A stretch of DNA of 40,198 bases. Origin: Candidatus Binatia bacterium. GTDB taxonomy: Bacteria; Desulfobacterota; Binatia; UBA12015. The translations under genes and the position numbers were made by a program. This document shows, one piece after another, positions 8,622-17,178 of this stretch. Under the pieces are notes generated by a model, which was not told the origin of the DNA, did not search any database, and worked only from the letters and a program-made list of their open reading frames with translations. Position 1 is the stretch's first letter. Every line of letters starts with the position of its first letter. Where the stretch lies: positions 1-40,198 of the forward strand of contig JAQWRY010000070.1 in NCBI GenBank assembly GCA_029243485.1. The letters run 5' to 3'.

Positions 8622-9045
8622 CGCCAATCTCCGATCCACCGAGAGCCCCGGTGCCATGGGTCTTAAGCAGATGAAGCGCTGGTGTTCCCCATCGAGAGCG
8701 GGTGCCACGGGCCGCAACATCTGGATTGGATTCCCGTCGGCACGGTGCAACGGGGCAGTCACACCCCGATCGATGATCTTTCGAACCGATTCCAAACGGA
8801 GTCGACTTCTCCCCGGCTGAGCCCAAACGCCGAGGCAATCGGATCCCTCCGTGATCGCTCGCCGATCACGAGCGTCAATCGTCCAAGAGACTCCGCGCCA
8901 CTGCACGCAAGAACCGCGTTCCAACGCTAGAGGATCACGCTGCGGCAGGCCTCTGCTCAGCTGCCATGCGAGGTGCCGATTACTCGATCTTTTCGGTGCT
9001 CACCGGTCGAAAGTTGTCGTACGAACCTGACAGAGATCCCATAAT

Positions 9046-9087
9046 TCCTCCGATGGCAGCTCATCCCATCGGAGGATTCGCTCCGAT
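9046..9087 (+). promoter_or_regulatory. Two mutually exclusive hairpins in the leader of the GH18-like gene
   Basis: Hairpin A has 11-bp arms, TCCTCCGATGG (9046-9056) with CCATCGGAGGA (9066-9076), and a 9-nt loop. Hairpin B has 7-bp arms, ATCGGAG (9068-9074) with CTCCGAT (9081-9087), and a 6-nt loop. They share bases 9068-9074, so only one can form at a time. The ATG of the next gene is at 9113. The same bases could also act as a DNA operator dyad. No known riboswitch class is recognised. Confidence 0.55.
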
Positions 9088-9112
9088 TCTGAAAACCAAC
9101 AAGAGGTACGAC

Positions 9113-10642
9113 ATGTTTCGCTTCTCCTCATCGATCGCCGTTACATTTCTCTTTTTCCAGCCCGTCGTTGCTTCCGCGGTAACGCTCGTCAACACAACAA
9201 GCGGAGAACTCCGCATCACCGACGCTGCAGGCAAAACTTCGACACGAATCGATGCCGGCGGGCAGTTCGCGATTCCCCCCGCCTGGGGGGATGACCGTCA
9301 CCTCTGGTTCGATCTCCACACCGACGCGGGGGGCGAGGTGTGCAGCGAGTTTCGTAATCGGTGGGGAACCATCAAGATGCCGGCCTTTTTCGTCGGCGTC
9401 TCGGTAACCGCCAATGGCGGCTGTGAAATTCTCGATACCGTTCCCGAGGCCGAAACGGATCCGCCTTCCAGCGACGATGACAGCGACAGCGATTCGGTAT
9501 CGGATGATGACAGCGATACCGGCTCCGACGATGATGATTCGGCGACTCCGTCGTCTGATTTTCCTCCTCGAGGAAACGGTGCGTGGGTCTACGACGCACG
9601 CTTTCTCGATGGCCCGGCCGGCCAGCCGTACGGCCAAGCCGGCCTGTGGGTGGATACCTTGCGCGCCTACAACGAAACAGCGGCCGACGGAAGCGGCCTC
9701 GATCAGGTGTTTTCGTACGGCGGAGATCTCGAGATGGAGTGTCTTGGCTACGACGACTGCACGAGCTCGAAGATGCATGTGTACTACTACCCCCCGACCT
9801 CCGGTAATCCCTCGCGTTCCTTCGTGAGCGTCGGCAACAGCGGATTTCAAGCGACGCAGGCATACGCACGGGTCGCAAATGACGCGCTGGTGATCCCGGT
9901 ATTTGACGGGCGCTTCGATGGCGATGGCTATCTGAAGCAATTTCACACTCTGAACGAGCAACAGGCGCGTACCTATGCCGACATCTTCGCACGCACCGTT
10001 TGCGCCGATCCCCGAATCGCTGGGGTCCAGCTCGATCTCGAGCCGTTCGATCTAGGCGTACCCGCCCAAGCCTACTTCTACGATCAGATCGCAAAGAATC
10101 TTGCGGGCAAGAACCAGGAAATCGAAGAGGTCCTCGGCTGCGTCAGTGAGCGCTTTCCCGACGGACGCTTTTTCTCGGTCTTCACCTTCGCCGGCTCCAT
10201 CACTCCGCAGCTGGGCGAGATGTTCACGCGTTACGGCAATGGCTACCTCGTCCTCTCCCTGTACGATCTCGGCCCGGGAGGGGCCGGAGTCGCGAGTGAT
10301 CCGCTCGCCTACGGCAGGCACGTAGCGAACGAACTCGATGCGGCGCGGAGAAATTCCAGCCTAGCGTCGAATGTACCCTTTCAACTCGCAATTCCTGCGG
10401 CCGCTTCGACCAAGGAGTTCGAATCCTACAACGGCAGGTTTTCGGGTTTCTCGCAGGTCGAGTACGTAGAGGCGGCTCTCGACGCCATCGACGCGTCGGG
10501 CGTCCGCGAGGACGAGCACTTCCTTGGAATGGCGCTCTGGGGCTTCAGCCGCTTCATGGCCTACCCACCGCACACCGCCAACACGTTCGAGCCGTCCTCG
10601 CCGCCCTCTGCCGTGCAGGCGGTACTGGCCGGTCGACTCTGA
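9113..10642 (+). CDS. Secreted GH18-like barrel protein with Asp/Ser linker
   Basis: The protein has 509 residues from the ATG at 9113, which has an AAGAGG at good spacing. Residues 1-21 are a signal peptide (to VVASA). Residues about 22-110 form a small beta-rich domain with two Cys. About 111-150 is a linker rich in Asp and Ser (for example DDDSDSDSVSDDDSD). The remainder reads as an alpha/beta barrel: VQLDLEPFD at 305-313 resembles the end of the GH18 catalytic signature, keeping D308-x-E310 but lacking the earlier Asp residues, and FLGMALWGFSRFM resembles a last barrel strand. The adjoining chitin-type LPMO makes an amino-sugar polymer a reasonable substrate. The family assignment is tentative; it may be a binding protein. 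Confidence 0.65.
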   Translation: MFRFSSSIAVTFLFFQPVVASAVTLVNTTSGELRITDAAGKTSTRIDAGGQFAIPPAWGDDRHLWFDLHTDAGGEVCSEFRNRWGTIKMPAFFVGVSVTANGGCEILDTVPEAETDPPSSDDDSDSDSVSDDDSDTGSDDDDSATPSSDFPPRGNGAWVYDARFLDGPAGQPYGQAGLWVDTLRAYNETAADGSGLDQVFSYGGDLEMECLGYDDCTSSKMHVYYYPPTSGNPSRSFVSVGNSGFQATQAYARVANDALVIPVFDGRFDGDGYLKQFHTLNEQQARTYADIFARTVCADPRIAGVQLDLEPFDLGVPAQAYFYDQIAKNLAGKNQEIEEVLGCVSERFPDGRFFSVFTFAGSITPQLGEMFTRYGNGYLVLSLYDLGPGGAGVASDPLAYGRHVANELDAARRNSSLASNVPFQLAIPAAASTKEFESYNGRFSGFSQVEYVEAALDAIDASGVREDEHFLGMALWGFSRFMAYPPHTANTFEPSSPPSAVQAVLAGRL

Positions 10643-10691
10643 ATCGAGGTTCGCCCGTCCTCTCGCCGGTCACCATTAGGCGCACACGCAC

Positions 10692-10746
10692 GCGGCGCTT
10701 CGCCGCATGTCACCCTACGGTGACATTCCCGCGACGAAGTGTCGCG
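10692..10746. terminator. Array of three adjacent perfect hairpins
   Basis: Three stem-loops lie head to tail 50 bp after the GH18-like stop: GCGGCG/CGCCGC (10692-10706, 3-nt loop), ATGTCACC/GGTGACAT (10707-10726, 4-nt loop) and CGCGAC/GTCGCG (10730-10746, 5-nt loop). No T-run follows, so classic intrinsic termination is uncertain. 3'-end stabilisation, a Rho-related function or palindromic DNA sites are alternatives. Confidence 0.5.
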
Positions 10747-10885
10747 CCCCAACGACACATGGCGACGTTGCCGAAAGGCGAGATGCATTCCGACATGAAT
10801 TCTTCTGAGCGAAACACGATCCCAGAGTCTTTTTCTTCTTGAAGAGAGCCCCGCGAAGAACGTCCAACCGGGCTGTCAGTCGACT

Positions 10886-10933
10886 CTCGTCAGAGACGAG
10901 CCCGCAGTACGGGCCGTCTTTCCCGCAAGGAGG
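10886..10933 (+). promoter_or_regulatory. Structured 5' leader and strong ribosome binding site of the LPMO gene
   Basis: Two tandem stem-loops, CTCGTC/GACGAG (10886-10900) and GCCCG/CGGGC (10900-10914), sit just before AAGGAGG (10927-10933), which is 7 nt from the ATG. The hairpins could shield or expose the ribosome binding site. No known RNA family is recognised. Confidence 0.45.
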
Positions 10934-10940
10934 AACCCGT

Positions 10941-12515
10941 ATGAAATCAAATAGGCGATGGACACCCATGATGCTGACGGCTGCTTTGGCCGCCGCGGTG
11001 ACTTTACCGGCCAATGCATTTGCGCATGGCTATCTTTCTTCCCCCGCCTCGCGGGCCCTGCTCTGTAAGGACGGGGTAAATCGCGACTGTGGTTCCGTTC
11101 AATACGAGCCGCAAAGCGTCGAAGGAGCGCAGGGGTTTCCGCTCGGCGGCCCGCCGGATGGATCGATTGCTAGTGCGGGTCTCTCGACGTTCTCGCCTCT
11201 CGACATTCAGACACCGACACGTTGGCACAAGCAGGACATCCGAAGCGGTCCGAACCTCTTCTCGTGGAGGTTTACCGCAAACCATGTCACGCGAGACTGG
11301 CGCTACTACATCACACAGGACGATTGGGATTGGGCGCAACCTCTTACGCGGGATGCGTTTGACCTGACCCCCTTCTGTGTCGTCGATGGAGGAATGGTCC
11401 GGCCGCCGATGACCGTCGAGCATGCCTGCACGGTACCTCCACGCGTGGGGAACCACGTCATCCTTGGAGTCTGGGACGTCGGCGATACGGCAGCCGCCTT
11501 CTATAACGTCATCGACGTCCAGTTCGGAGACGGCGCCGGTATGCTGCCCGACCCGGAGACCCCCTCGTTTCGGGAAGTCGGCACCATTGCACCCTCCACG
11601 GATCTTCGCCCGGGCGACATGGTGGCGACGCGTGCCTTCGACGGCTCCGGCGAGCGGGCCGATTTGGCGACCACGTTGACCATTGATACCGAGGCCGGCG
11701 GAGCCGCGGCCTCCTGGCCCCGATCCCTCGCCGCCCGGGTGAATATCGAACAGTCCGATCTTCGCGCGGGCGCGCCCGCCGAGGGCGGTGCGTTTCTGCC
11801 CGTCTTCGGCGCCAATACGATCCAGGCGCTAGAGTCGTCGGGAGTCACGCGGGTCGAGGTGCAGATCACGCAAGCGACTCCGGAGTTCGCGAGCCAGATC
11901 ACGCTCGACCTTCCGGGCGAAGAGGTTGAACTGGCGGCCGGACGAGGCACGGTCGTATTCGACCTCACGGTCGTGGGTGACTTGAACGTGGTGACGACCC
12001 TGCACGACCACGCAGGAAATGCAGTCGCTCGTGACGAGTCCAGAATTTCCGACGAGACGAAGACCATCACCCTCGTGGTCGATGGGGCCCAGGCCGGTCA
12101 CCATACGGTCGTGACCTACGGCACTTCACTCGAGGGCGCCGAAACGGTCCAGGAGACTGCCAACGTCTTCTTCGTCGATGTACCGGCACCGGTGGCACTC
12201 GAGGGATGCGGAGGAATCGACGGGGCAGAAGCGCCGGTGTGGGATGCCGCGACGGTCTACACGGCGCAGGATCCGGTTTGCCACGAAGGTCTTCTGTGGG
12301 CCGCCCGCTGGTGGACCCGCGGCGAGATCCCGGGTTCCGCGGATGTATGGGATCTCCAATCGGATGTGATCCGGCCCTGGAACGACGCCGTCGCGTACCA
12401 AGGGGGAGAGCAGGCCACGGTAGACGACCGCGTGTACGAAGCGCGCTGGTGGACGCGCGGCGATCGCCCGCAAGACGGCGGCGTCTGGACCGAGATCGTC
12501 ACGGTCGCCCCGTGA
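10941..12515 (+). CDS. AA10 lytic polysaccharide monooxygenase, GbpA-like, with two CBM5/12 modules
   Basis: The protein has 524 residues. A signal peptide ends at AFA, so the mature protein begins with His29 (HGYLSSPASR), the N-terminal copper ligand of the histidine brace. The second brace His is H115 in FTANHVTRDWRYYIT, and AAFYNVIDVQF holds the likely axial Phe. Residues 29-200 are the LPMO domain. About 207-420 are GbpA-like beta domains. Residues about 432-524 hold two CBM5/12 chitin-binding modules, each with RWWTRG (AARWWTRGE, EARWWTRGD). It would oxidatively cleave crystalline chitin, or less likely cellulose, outside the cell using copper and peroxide or O2. The start is fixed by AAGGAGG 7 nt upstream. 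It probably works with the preceding GH18-like protein. Confidence 0.92.
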   Translation: MKSNRRWTPMMLTAALAAAVTLPANAFAHGYLSSPASRALLCKDGVNRDCGSVQYEPQSVEGAQGFPLGGPPDGSIASAGLSTFSPLDIQTPTRWHKQDIRSGPNLFSWRFTANHVTRDWRYYITQDDWDWAQPLTRDAFDLTPFCVVDGGMVRPPMTVEHACTVPPRVGNHVILGVWDVGDTAAAFYNVIDVQFGDGAGMLPDPETPSFREVGTIAPSTDLRPGDMVATRAFDGSGERADLATTLTIDTEAGGAAASWPRSLAARVNIEQSDLRAGAPAEGGAFLPVFGANTIQALESSGVTRVEVQITQATPEFASQITLDLPGEEVELAAGRGTVVFDLTVVGDLNVVTTLHDHAGNAVARDESRISDETKTITLVVDGAQAGHHTVVTYGTSLEGAETVQETANVFFVDVPAPVALEGCGGIDGAEAPVWDAATVYTAQDPVCHEGLLWAARWWTRGEIPGSADVWDLQSDVIRPWNDAVAYQGGEQATVDDRVYEARWWTRGDRPQDGGVWTEIVTVAP

Positions 12516-12551
12516 TCGGCCGCCGAATCCGCCATTGAGCCCGAGATCGCC

Positions 12552-12595
12552 CCGACGACGTCCGCCCCCAGAATCATGGCTGGGGCGGGCGTCGG
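12552..12595 (+). terminator. Strong hairpin after the LPMO gene
   Basis: CCGACGACGTCCGCCCCCAG pairs with CTGGGGCGGGCGTCGG across an 8-nt loop, with one small bulge. It is followed by GGTCTTTCC, a weak T-tract. It lies 36 bp after the LPMO stop and before an independent gene, so transcription termination is likely. Confidence 0.65.
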
Positions 12596-12721
12596 CGGTC
12601 TTTCCGGCCACCTGCTCCCGAATTTCAGGACGGAACGGTCGCGTCGTGCGGCTTCCTTTCGTAAGGAAATGATCGGCGCACCGCGCGCCTCGAGGAACCG
12701 ACCGGGAAAGGACCAACCACC

Positions 12722-13801
12722 ATGAGCTATCGCGTCGTCCAGTGGGGCACCGGAAACATCGGCCATCACAGCCTCCGACATGTCCTGATGCACCCCGACT
12801 ACGAACTCGTCGGCCTCCACACCTTTAGTCCCGAGAAGATCAACAAGGACGCGGCGGAGATTGCCGGCCTGCCCGGCAAAACGGGTATCCTCGGGACGAG
12901 CGACATCGACGCTCTACTGAACCTTCAACCCGACTGCGTGCTCTACATGGTGAACGGAGAGCCACGGCCAGCCGAAAGCGTGGAAGAGATGTCGCGTGTT
13001 CTGCGCCGTGGCATCAACGTCTGTTCCACCGCACTGGTATGGATGATTCACCCGCCCGCCGCGGACCCCGCGATTCGGGAGCCCCTGGCGGCCGCCTGCA
13101 ACGAGGGCAAGGCGACGCTGTTCGTCAACGGTATCGACCCCGGCTTCTCGGGTGACGTCCTGCCACTGGCCGCGCTTCAGGTCACCGACCAGATCGATCA
13201 GATCCTCGTGCAGGAGATCTTCAACTACTCTACCTACGAGGATCCGGGCCTCACCGGTATCGCCTTCGGCTTTGGTCAGCCTGCGAGCTACGAGGCTCCC
13301 TTGGAAATTCCCGGGATCCTGCGCGCGGGTTGGGGGCCCATGGTTCAGATGATTGCCGACCGCCTGGGACTCGTACTCGACGAGATCCGGGAAACGTTCG
13401 AACGTGCCTATGCCCCGGAGTCCTTTGACACGCCCATGATGCACGTGGCCAGGGATACCTGCGCTGCGGTTCACTTCCGAGTGGAGGGGATGGCCTACGG
13501 CAGACCAGTGGTGGTGACGGAGCACGTGAATCGCCTGCGCGATGACATCGCGCCGCATTGGCCTCGTGCCCCTGAGGGCCGCCAGGGGGTGCATCGCTGT
13601 ACCGTCACTGGGAACCCGAACATCGTTCTCGAATCACAAATGTCGAGTCCCAGCGGCGACCACGTCATGGGCGGGGTGCAAGCCGGGGCGCTTCGTATGG
13701 TGAACGCGATCCCCGAGGTCTGCCGCCAACCGCCAGGTCTGGTGAGCACTCTCGACCTCCCCTACACCCCCTCGACGAACGTGAGCCGATCGACGAGATG
13801 A
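12722..13801 (+). CDS. NAD(P)H-dependent amine-dehydrogenase-like reductase (DapB-type Rossmann fold)
   Basis: This is a 359-residue protein with an N-terminal dinucleotide-binding motif (VVQWGTGNIGHHSLR, G9-x-G11-x-x-G14) and the dihydrodipicolinate-reductase-like N-domain. FVNGIDPGFSGDVLPL and QEIFNYSTYEDPG are typical of the family that includes 2,4-diaminopentanoate dehydrogenase and many mycobacterial and myxobacterial homologues of unknown substrate. The C-domain is long and is not that of DapB, which is about 270 residues. The likely reaction is NAD(P)H-linked reductive amination or dehydrogenation of a keto or amino substrate. An AAAGGA 9 nt upstream supports the start. No operon partner identifies the substrate. 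Confidence 0.85.
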   Translation: MSYRVVQWGTGNIGHHSLRHVLMHPDYELVGLHTFSPEKINKDAAEIAGLPGKTGILGTSDIDALLNLQPDCVLYMVNGEPRPAESVEEMSRVLRRGINVCSTALVWMIHPPAADPAIREPLAAACNEGKATLFVNGIDPGFSGDVLPLAALQVTDQIDQILVQEIFNYSTYEDPGLTGIAFGFGQPASYEAPLEIPGILRAGWGPMVQMIADRLGLVLDEIRETFERAYAPESFDTPMMHVARDTCAAVHFRVEGMAYGRPVVVTEHVNRLRDDIAPHWPRAPEGRQGVHRCTVTGNPNIVLESQMSSPSGDHVMGGVQAGALRMVNAIPEVCRQPPGLVSTLDLPYTPSTNVSRSTR

Positions 13802-13867
13802 CCACATCTTCGGCGGCACCCTTCGCTTTCCACGCTTCCTTTTCCCCGCGCCGCCGCGGCCCTCGAC

Positions 13868-14040
13868 CCACCACCCCAGCTCATCGTCCACGTTGGCGAT
13901 GCGAACTATCGCGGAACGCCGAAGTACGCAGACGACGACCAGAACCTCTTGATCTACGACGCAGGGGATCACGTCGATGGCGCGGAGAAATTCTGTCGGG
14001 AACGGACGACCCCCCGATCGCCGTTTGCGGACAACCCGCA
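13868..14040 (+). pseudogene. Possible metallophosphoesterase fragment
   Basis: One plus-strand frame reads LIVHVGDANYRGTPKY and then LLIYDAGDHVDGAEKFC. VHVGDxNYRG resembles the GDxxY-type second block of calcineurin-like phosphoesterases, where the Asp binds metal. No start, signal or later blocks (GNHE, GHxH) are found in this or nearby frames. About 55 residues look protein-like, after which the frame becomes low complexity. It is best read as a short remnant, with chance similarity not excluded. Confidence 0.35.
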
Positions 14041-14183
14041 CCCGATGACCTACTCTGCATCCCCGGCGGAGGATGAGCGAGCGACGCGGAGACGCGACAC
14101 CCAGCACCTGCGGCAACCCGCACGAAGTCTTCTGGTAGACCCGGCCGAACGGGAGGCCCTACTGGCTACGTCGCTCATCCGCC

Positions 14184-14423
14184 TTAGGCAGCAGGGCGAT
14201 ACTCATGGTGAAGATCGCCAAGGATGGGGATCTCTTCGACCGAGTCCGTCACGCCAACGGCTTCGCGTTCCGGTAGTCTCTCCGGGGTCCGCTGACCGAT
14301 TCCCTGGTGTGGCCAAGCTCGGTTGAAATACTCGCAGTAGCTCTGCAGGACCGACGCCAGGTGCCCCTCGCTCAAGACGTCACCCCATGTGGTCGCCTCG
14401 CGGAGCTGTTGGGTCGTGTCCAC
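14184..14423 (-). pseudogene. IS transposase C-terminal fragment (integrase core)
   Basis: The frame contains LASVLQSYCEYFNRAWPHQGIGQRTPE and ends IPILGDLHHEYRPAA before a stop. This is the end of an IS3/IS481-like transposase: the YxxYFNxxRPHQGI box includes the region of the catalytic Glu helix, and the LGGLHHxY tail is characteristic. Only the last 65 or so residues remain; the upstream part toward 14.4 kb does not continue. It is a different part of the protein from the fragment at the left window edge. Confidence 0.7.
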
Positions 14424-14886
14424 CGACGGAGCCGATCGCGGGTGAAGCCTATCTGGTGGGGGAGATGAAGACGGAGAGGCATCCTGGAGTTGTCACGCGC
14501 CGGCGAAGCCGCTGCAATTCCCTCGCGGATCAACGAAGTAGCCAGCACGACCGGGTCCGGTGACCCGCGCCACGACCCGTTGTCTTGCTGGGACGACCCG
14601 CTCCGGAGAGTCCGAACCTCGCATCCCGCTCAGGAGCGCGAGAGGCACGATGAGCCACAAGAGCCTGGCAGTGTGTTGCGCAAGGGAGACCGACATCGCT
14701 GGAGAGCGATGTCAGGGCGAAGCGAGCGTTGTCCAGCCAACGCGCCCGCCGCAACGTGTGGATCCCTAACTTCTTTCGCACCGGTCTGCCCATTCTCCCG
14801 AGGCTCCGGATTCTCTGTGCGCAGAACCCGTTCGACGTCTGGGTGCTAACGCGACGACGGGCAATGCGAGCGATGGGCGTCTCGGA
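14424..14886. other. No gene supported (463 bp)
   Basis: This stretch lies between the transposase scrap and the 3' end of a large membrane protein gene. Open frames on both strands have no domain signature and no ribosome binding site. It is probably debris from the insertion element. Confidence 0.4.
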
Positions 14887-17133
14887 TCACCCGTCTCCTC
14901 GTTGCCCCCGAGCTGCGACGGAGTCCGCCTCACCACTTCCCACGACGACCCATTCGCGAACGACCTGGTTGCCGGGACTGTCGAACTTCGCACCTTCGAG
15001 TTGCCTCAGGCTGAGCTCGAATCGGTAGGCGCCCGGCTCTTCCGGAACCAGGAGCAACAGTTTCTGCGCGAGAGTGTCGCCGGGACGAACATCACGACGA
15101 AGCGGAACGAGCGTCTCCGTCGCAGCCAGCGGGGCCCGGCCCGCGTCGAGTCGAACCCACCGGGCAACGAGCACCACGGTGTGCTTGCGGAACGGATCGA
15201 TCGCGACCATGCCCTGGAGGAGAACCGCCTTCTGCGGAGTGACCACGACCGGCCACGTCGCGTTGCCGAGGTTGGTCACCCAGACGACCAACGGATAACC
15301 GTCGCCCGGTTTGGAGAATTTCGTGCGACGGCGCGGCAGCTGAATCCGCCCGACGGCCTCGTCGTCGGCCAGGGGACGCCGCGGAGTTCCGAGCATCGTG
15401 GAGCCGTCGACTTCGCCGGCGACGAGGGCCCGGGTCCATCGGGAGGGCTCGGGTGTATGGGCGAGCTGCATGATGATCCAGCCCTCGAGCTTCCAGACGC
15501 GCTCGACCTCCGGCGCCCGGAGCAGTCCCGGGACAACCTTGTCGTACCGGTCGCCTTCCTCGAGCCAGTAGGAACGAGGCCGAACCAGAACCCAGCGCAA
15601 CCCGGTCATGTCAATCAAGTCCCGAACCACGCCGCGCAGCGGCAGCGCTCCGATGGTCGAGAAGACCAGGGGGCGGTGCACCGGATGGTAGCCGGTGTAG
15701 GCGGAGATCAGCGGAAGCCAGTGAATCGTGCTCCCGAGCATACCGTCGGGTTCGAGGGATGCCTTCCTGTCGTCGCCCTGCCTCTGCCCGGTGAGGGGCA
15801 GCTCCAGGAGCGGGCCCTCTCCATGCTCCCGTGCGAGCTTGCGGACCTCCTCGTAGACGAACGCATTCTCCGTCAGAGCCGCTACGCGATACATCGTGTC
15901 GTCGGCGAAGGAGGCCCCTTGGGCGTAGAGGACGAAACCGAGGAGACCCACGGCGACCCACTGCCCTGACCTGCGTCCGGCCCATTCGCCGACCGTCTCG
16001 AGCGCCGCCGCCAAGAAGAGTGCCGTTGCGAACCCGAACAAGATCTGGAAGCGAACCGAGTACGCAAAGAAACGCAGCGGCGTGTCGCCGATCCAAGCGC
16101 CCAGGGGTTCCGGAAGCCCAGGCATGAAGAAGATGCCACCCAGGGCGAGGACGAGAGCCGGGAAAACGCACCGGCGCGCCGCCCGGACACCGCGCCAGGC
16201 TCCCAGGATCGTGACGAGGAGACTCACGATCGCGAGAACTCCGAGCGGATCTTTCGATGCTCCGGGAAGCAGTCCCCGAACCGCGTCGAGAAGAACCCCC
16301 AGGGTGACTTCATAGGTCTGTAGAACGCGCGGACTGCCACCGAGGCGGCCGAAATAAGGGGTGATCAGGACGGCCGCCACGCAACTCGCGCCGACACCCG
16401 CGAGCAAGCCGAGGGCGAGAAAGCGAGCCCGGTTGCGCCCGGGTTGCAACCACGAGGCGATGCCCCAGACCAGCGCCGTGAATGCGAGGAGCACGGCCAT
16501 ATAGAAGGACGACAGGATCCCAAGGCCAAAGACGAGCATCAGGCTCGCGGCATGCTTCCCGGTCGGCGCGTCTCGCAACCGCACGAGACAGAGGGCAACG
16601 AGCGGAAGGAACAAGTTGGAGTACTGGAGGATGTGCAGGTTGAAGGGCACGCGTCGCGGCCCGAGTGCAAACACCAGCCCCATCGTCCACGCCGTGGAGG
16701 GGGCGCAGCCCACGCGGAGCAGCAGGCGCTGCATCGCGAGCGCGGCGAGAGGGTAGGTGGCGAGAGCGGTGAGGTTGGCCGAGAGGATCGGATTGCGGGT
16801 GAGGCCGAAGAGCGGGCCGAAGAGGAGTTGGCTCGTGAAGAAGTGATCGGAACCGGTGAGCTGCCCCGGCGCCGGAAAGTTGATATTGGCGTCGAAGACT
16901 AGGCGCGGGTCCGTGCCGAGCGCGTGTGAAACCCAGCTCAGAATCCAGACGATCAATTGCTCATCGTTCAGATTCGGCCCGACCGGAATCCGTTCGCCGA
17001 AGCCACTGAGGAACGGCGCCGCCAGAACGCCGAAGACCACGGCATAGCTGGCCGCGGCCACGAGAAGGCTACGAGAGAAGCCCGGGGCGTCGGGATCGGC
17101 GCCGCGCAAGCGGATGAGGGCGTCGAGGCACAC
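14887..17133 (-). CDS. Polytopic GT-C/YfhO-like membrane protein with C-terminal beta-sandwich
   Basis: The 748-residue protein begins at a GTG. Many hydrophobic segments (about a dozen) fill residues 20-430, for example LLVAAASYAVVFGVLAAPFL and MLVFGLGILSSFYMAVLLAF. The first periplasmic loop (NLNDEQLIVWILSW, FPAPGQLTGSD) is the usual catalytic-side loop of lipid-linked GT-C enzymes. A soluble region with GPLLELPLTG and YTGYHP follows. The last 150 residues are an Ig/CARDB-like sandwich (VVWVTNLGNATWPV, RRDVRPGDTLAQ, EEPGAYRFELSL). It probably transfers sugars from polyprenyl-phosphate carriers outside the inner membrane, or acts like YfhO in teichoic/lipid glycosylation. The GPLLELP segment recurs in the 21.5-kb paralogue. 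It is transcribed divergently from the other GT genes. Confidence 0.7.
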   Translation of the reverse strand: MCLDALIRLRGADPDAPGFSRSLLVAAASYAVVFGVLAAPFLSGFGERIPVGPNLNDEQLIVWILSWVSHALGTDPRLVFDANINFPAPGQLTGSDHFFTSQLLFGPLFGLTRNPILSANLTALATYPLAALAMQRLLLRVGCAPSTAWTMGLVFALGPRRVPFNLHILQYSNLFLPLVALCLVRLRDAPTGKHAASLMLVFGLGILSSFYMAVLLAFTALVWGIASWLQPGRNRARFLALGLLAGVGASCVAAVLITPYFGRLGGSPRVLQTYEVTLGVLLDAVRGLLPGASKDPLGVLAIVSLLVTILGAWRGVRAARRCVFPALVLALGGIFFMPGLPEPLGAWIGDTPLRFFAYSVRFQILFGFATALFLAAALETVGEWAGRRSGQWVAVGLLGFVLYAQGASFADDTMYRVAALTENAFVYEEVRKLAREHGEGPLLELPLTGQRQGDDRKASLEPDGMLGSTIHWLPLISAYTGYHPVHRPLVFSTIGALPLRGVVRDLIDMTGLRWVLVRPRSYWLEEGDRYDKVVPGLLRAPEVERVWKLEGWIIMQLAHTPEPSRWTRALVAGEVDGSTMLGTPRRPLADDEAVGRIQLPRRRTKFSKPGDGYPLVVWVTNLGNATWPVVVTPQKAVLLQGMVAIDPFRKHTVVLVARWVRLDAGRAPLAATETLVPLRRDVRPGDTLAQKLLLLVPEEPGAYRFELSLRQLEGAKFDSPGNQVVREWVVVGSGEADSVAARGQRGDG

Positions 17134-17178
17134 AGACCTGAATCGTCCCTCTTGCCACAGGCTCTAGGACGGCGCAAG

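Noticed and set aside
8622..8924. N-terminal extension of the second serine hydrolase by 101 residues
   Set aside because: The extension has no hydrolase similarity, whereas the ATG at 8621 has a well-spaced GGAG and begins the conserved protein.
10750..10940. Cyclic-di-GMP (GEMM) riboswitch in front of the LPMO gene
   Set aside because: Two hairpins are present, but the conserved GEMM sequence blocks are not seen. Only an unspecific structured leader is supported.
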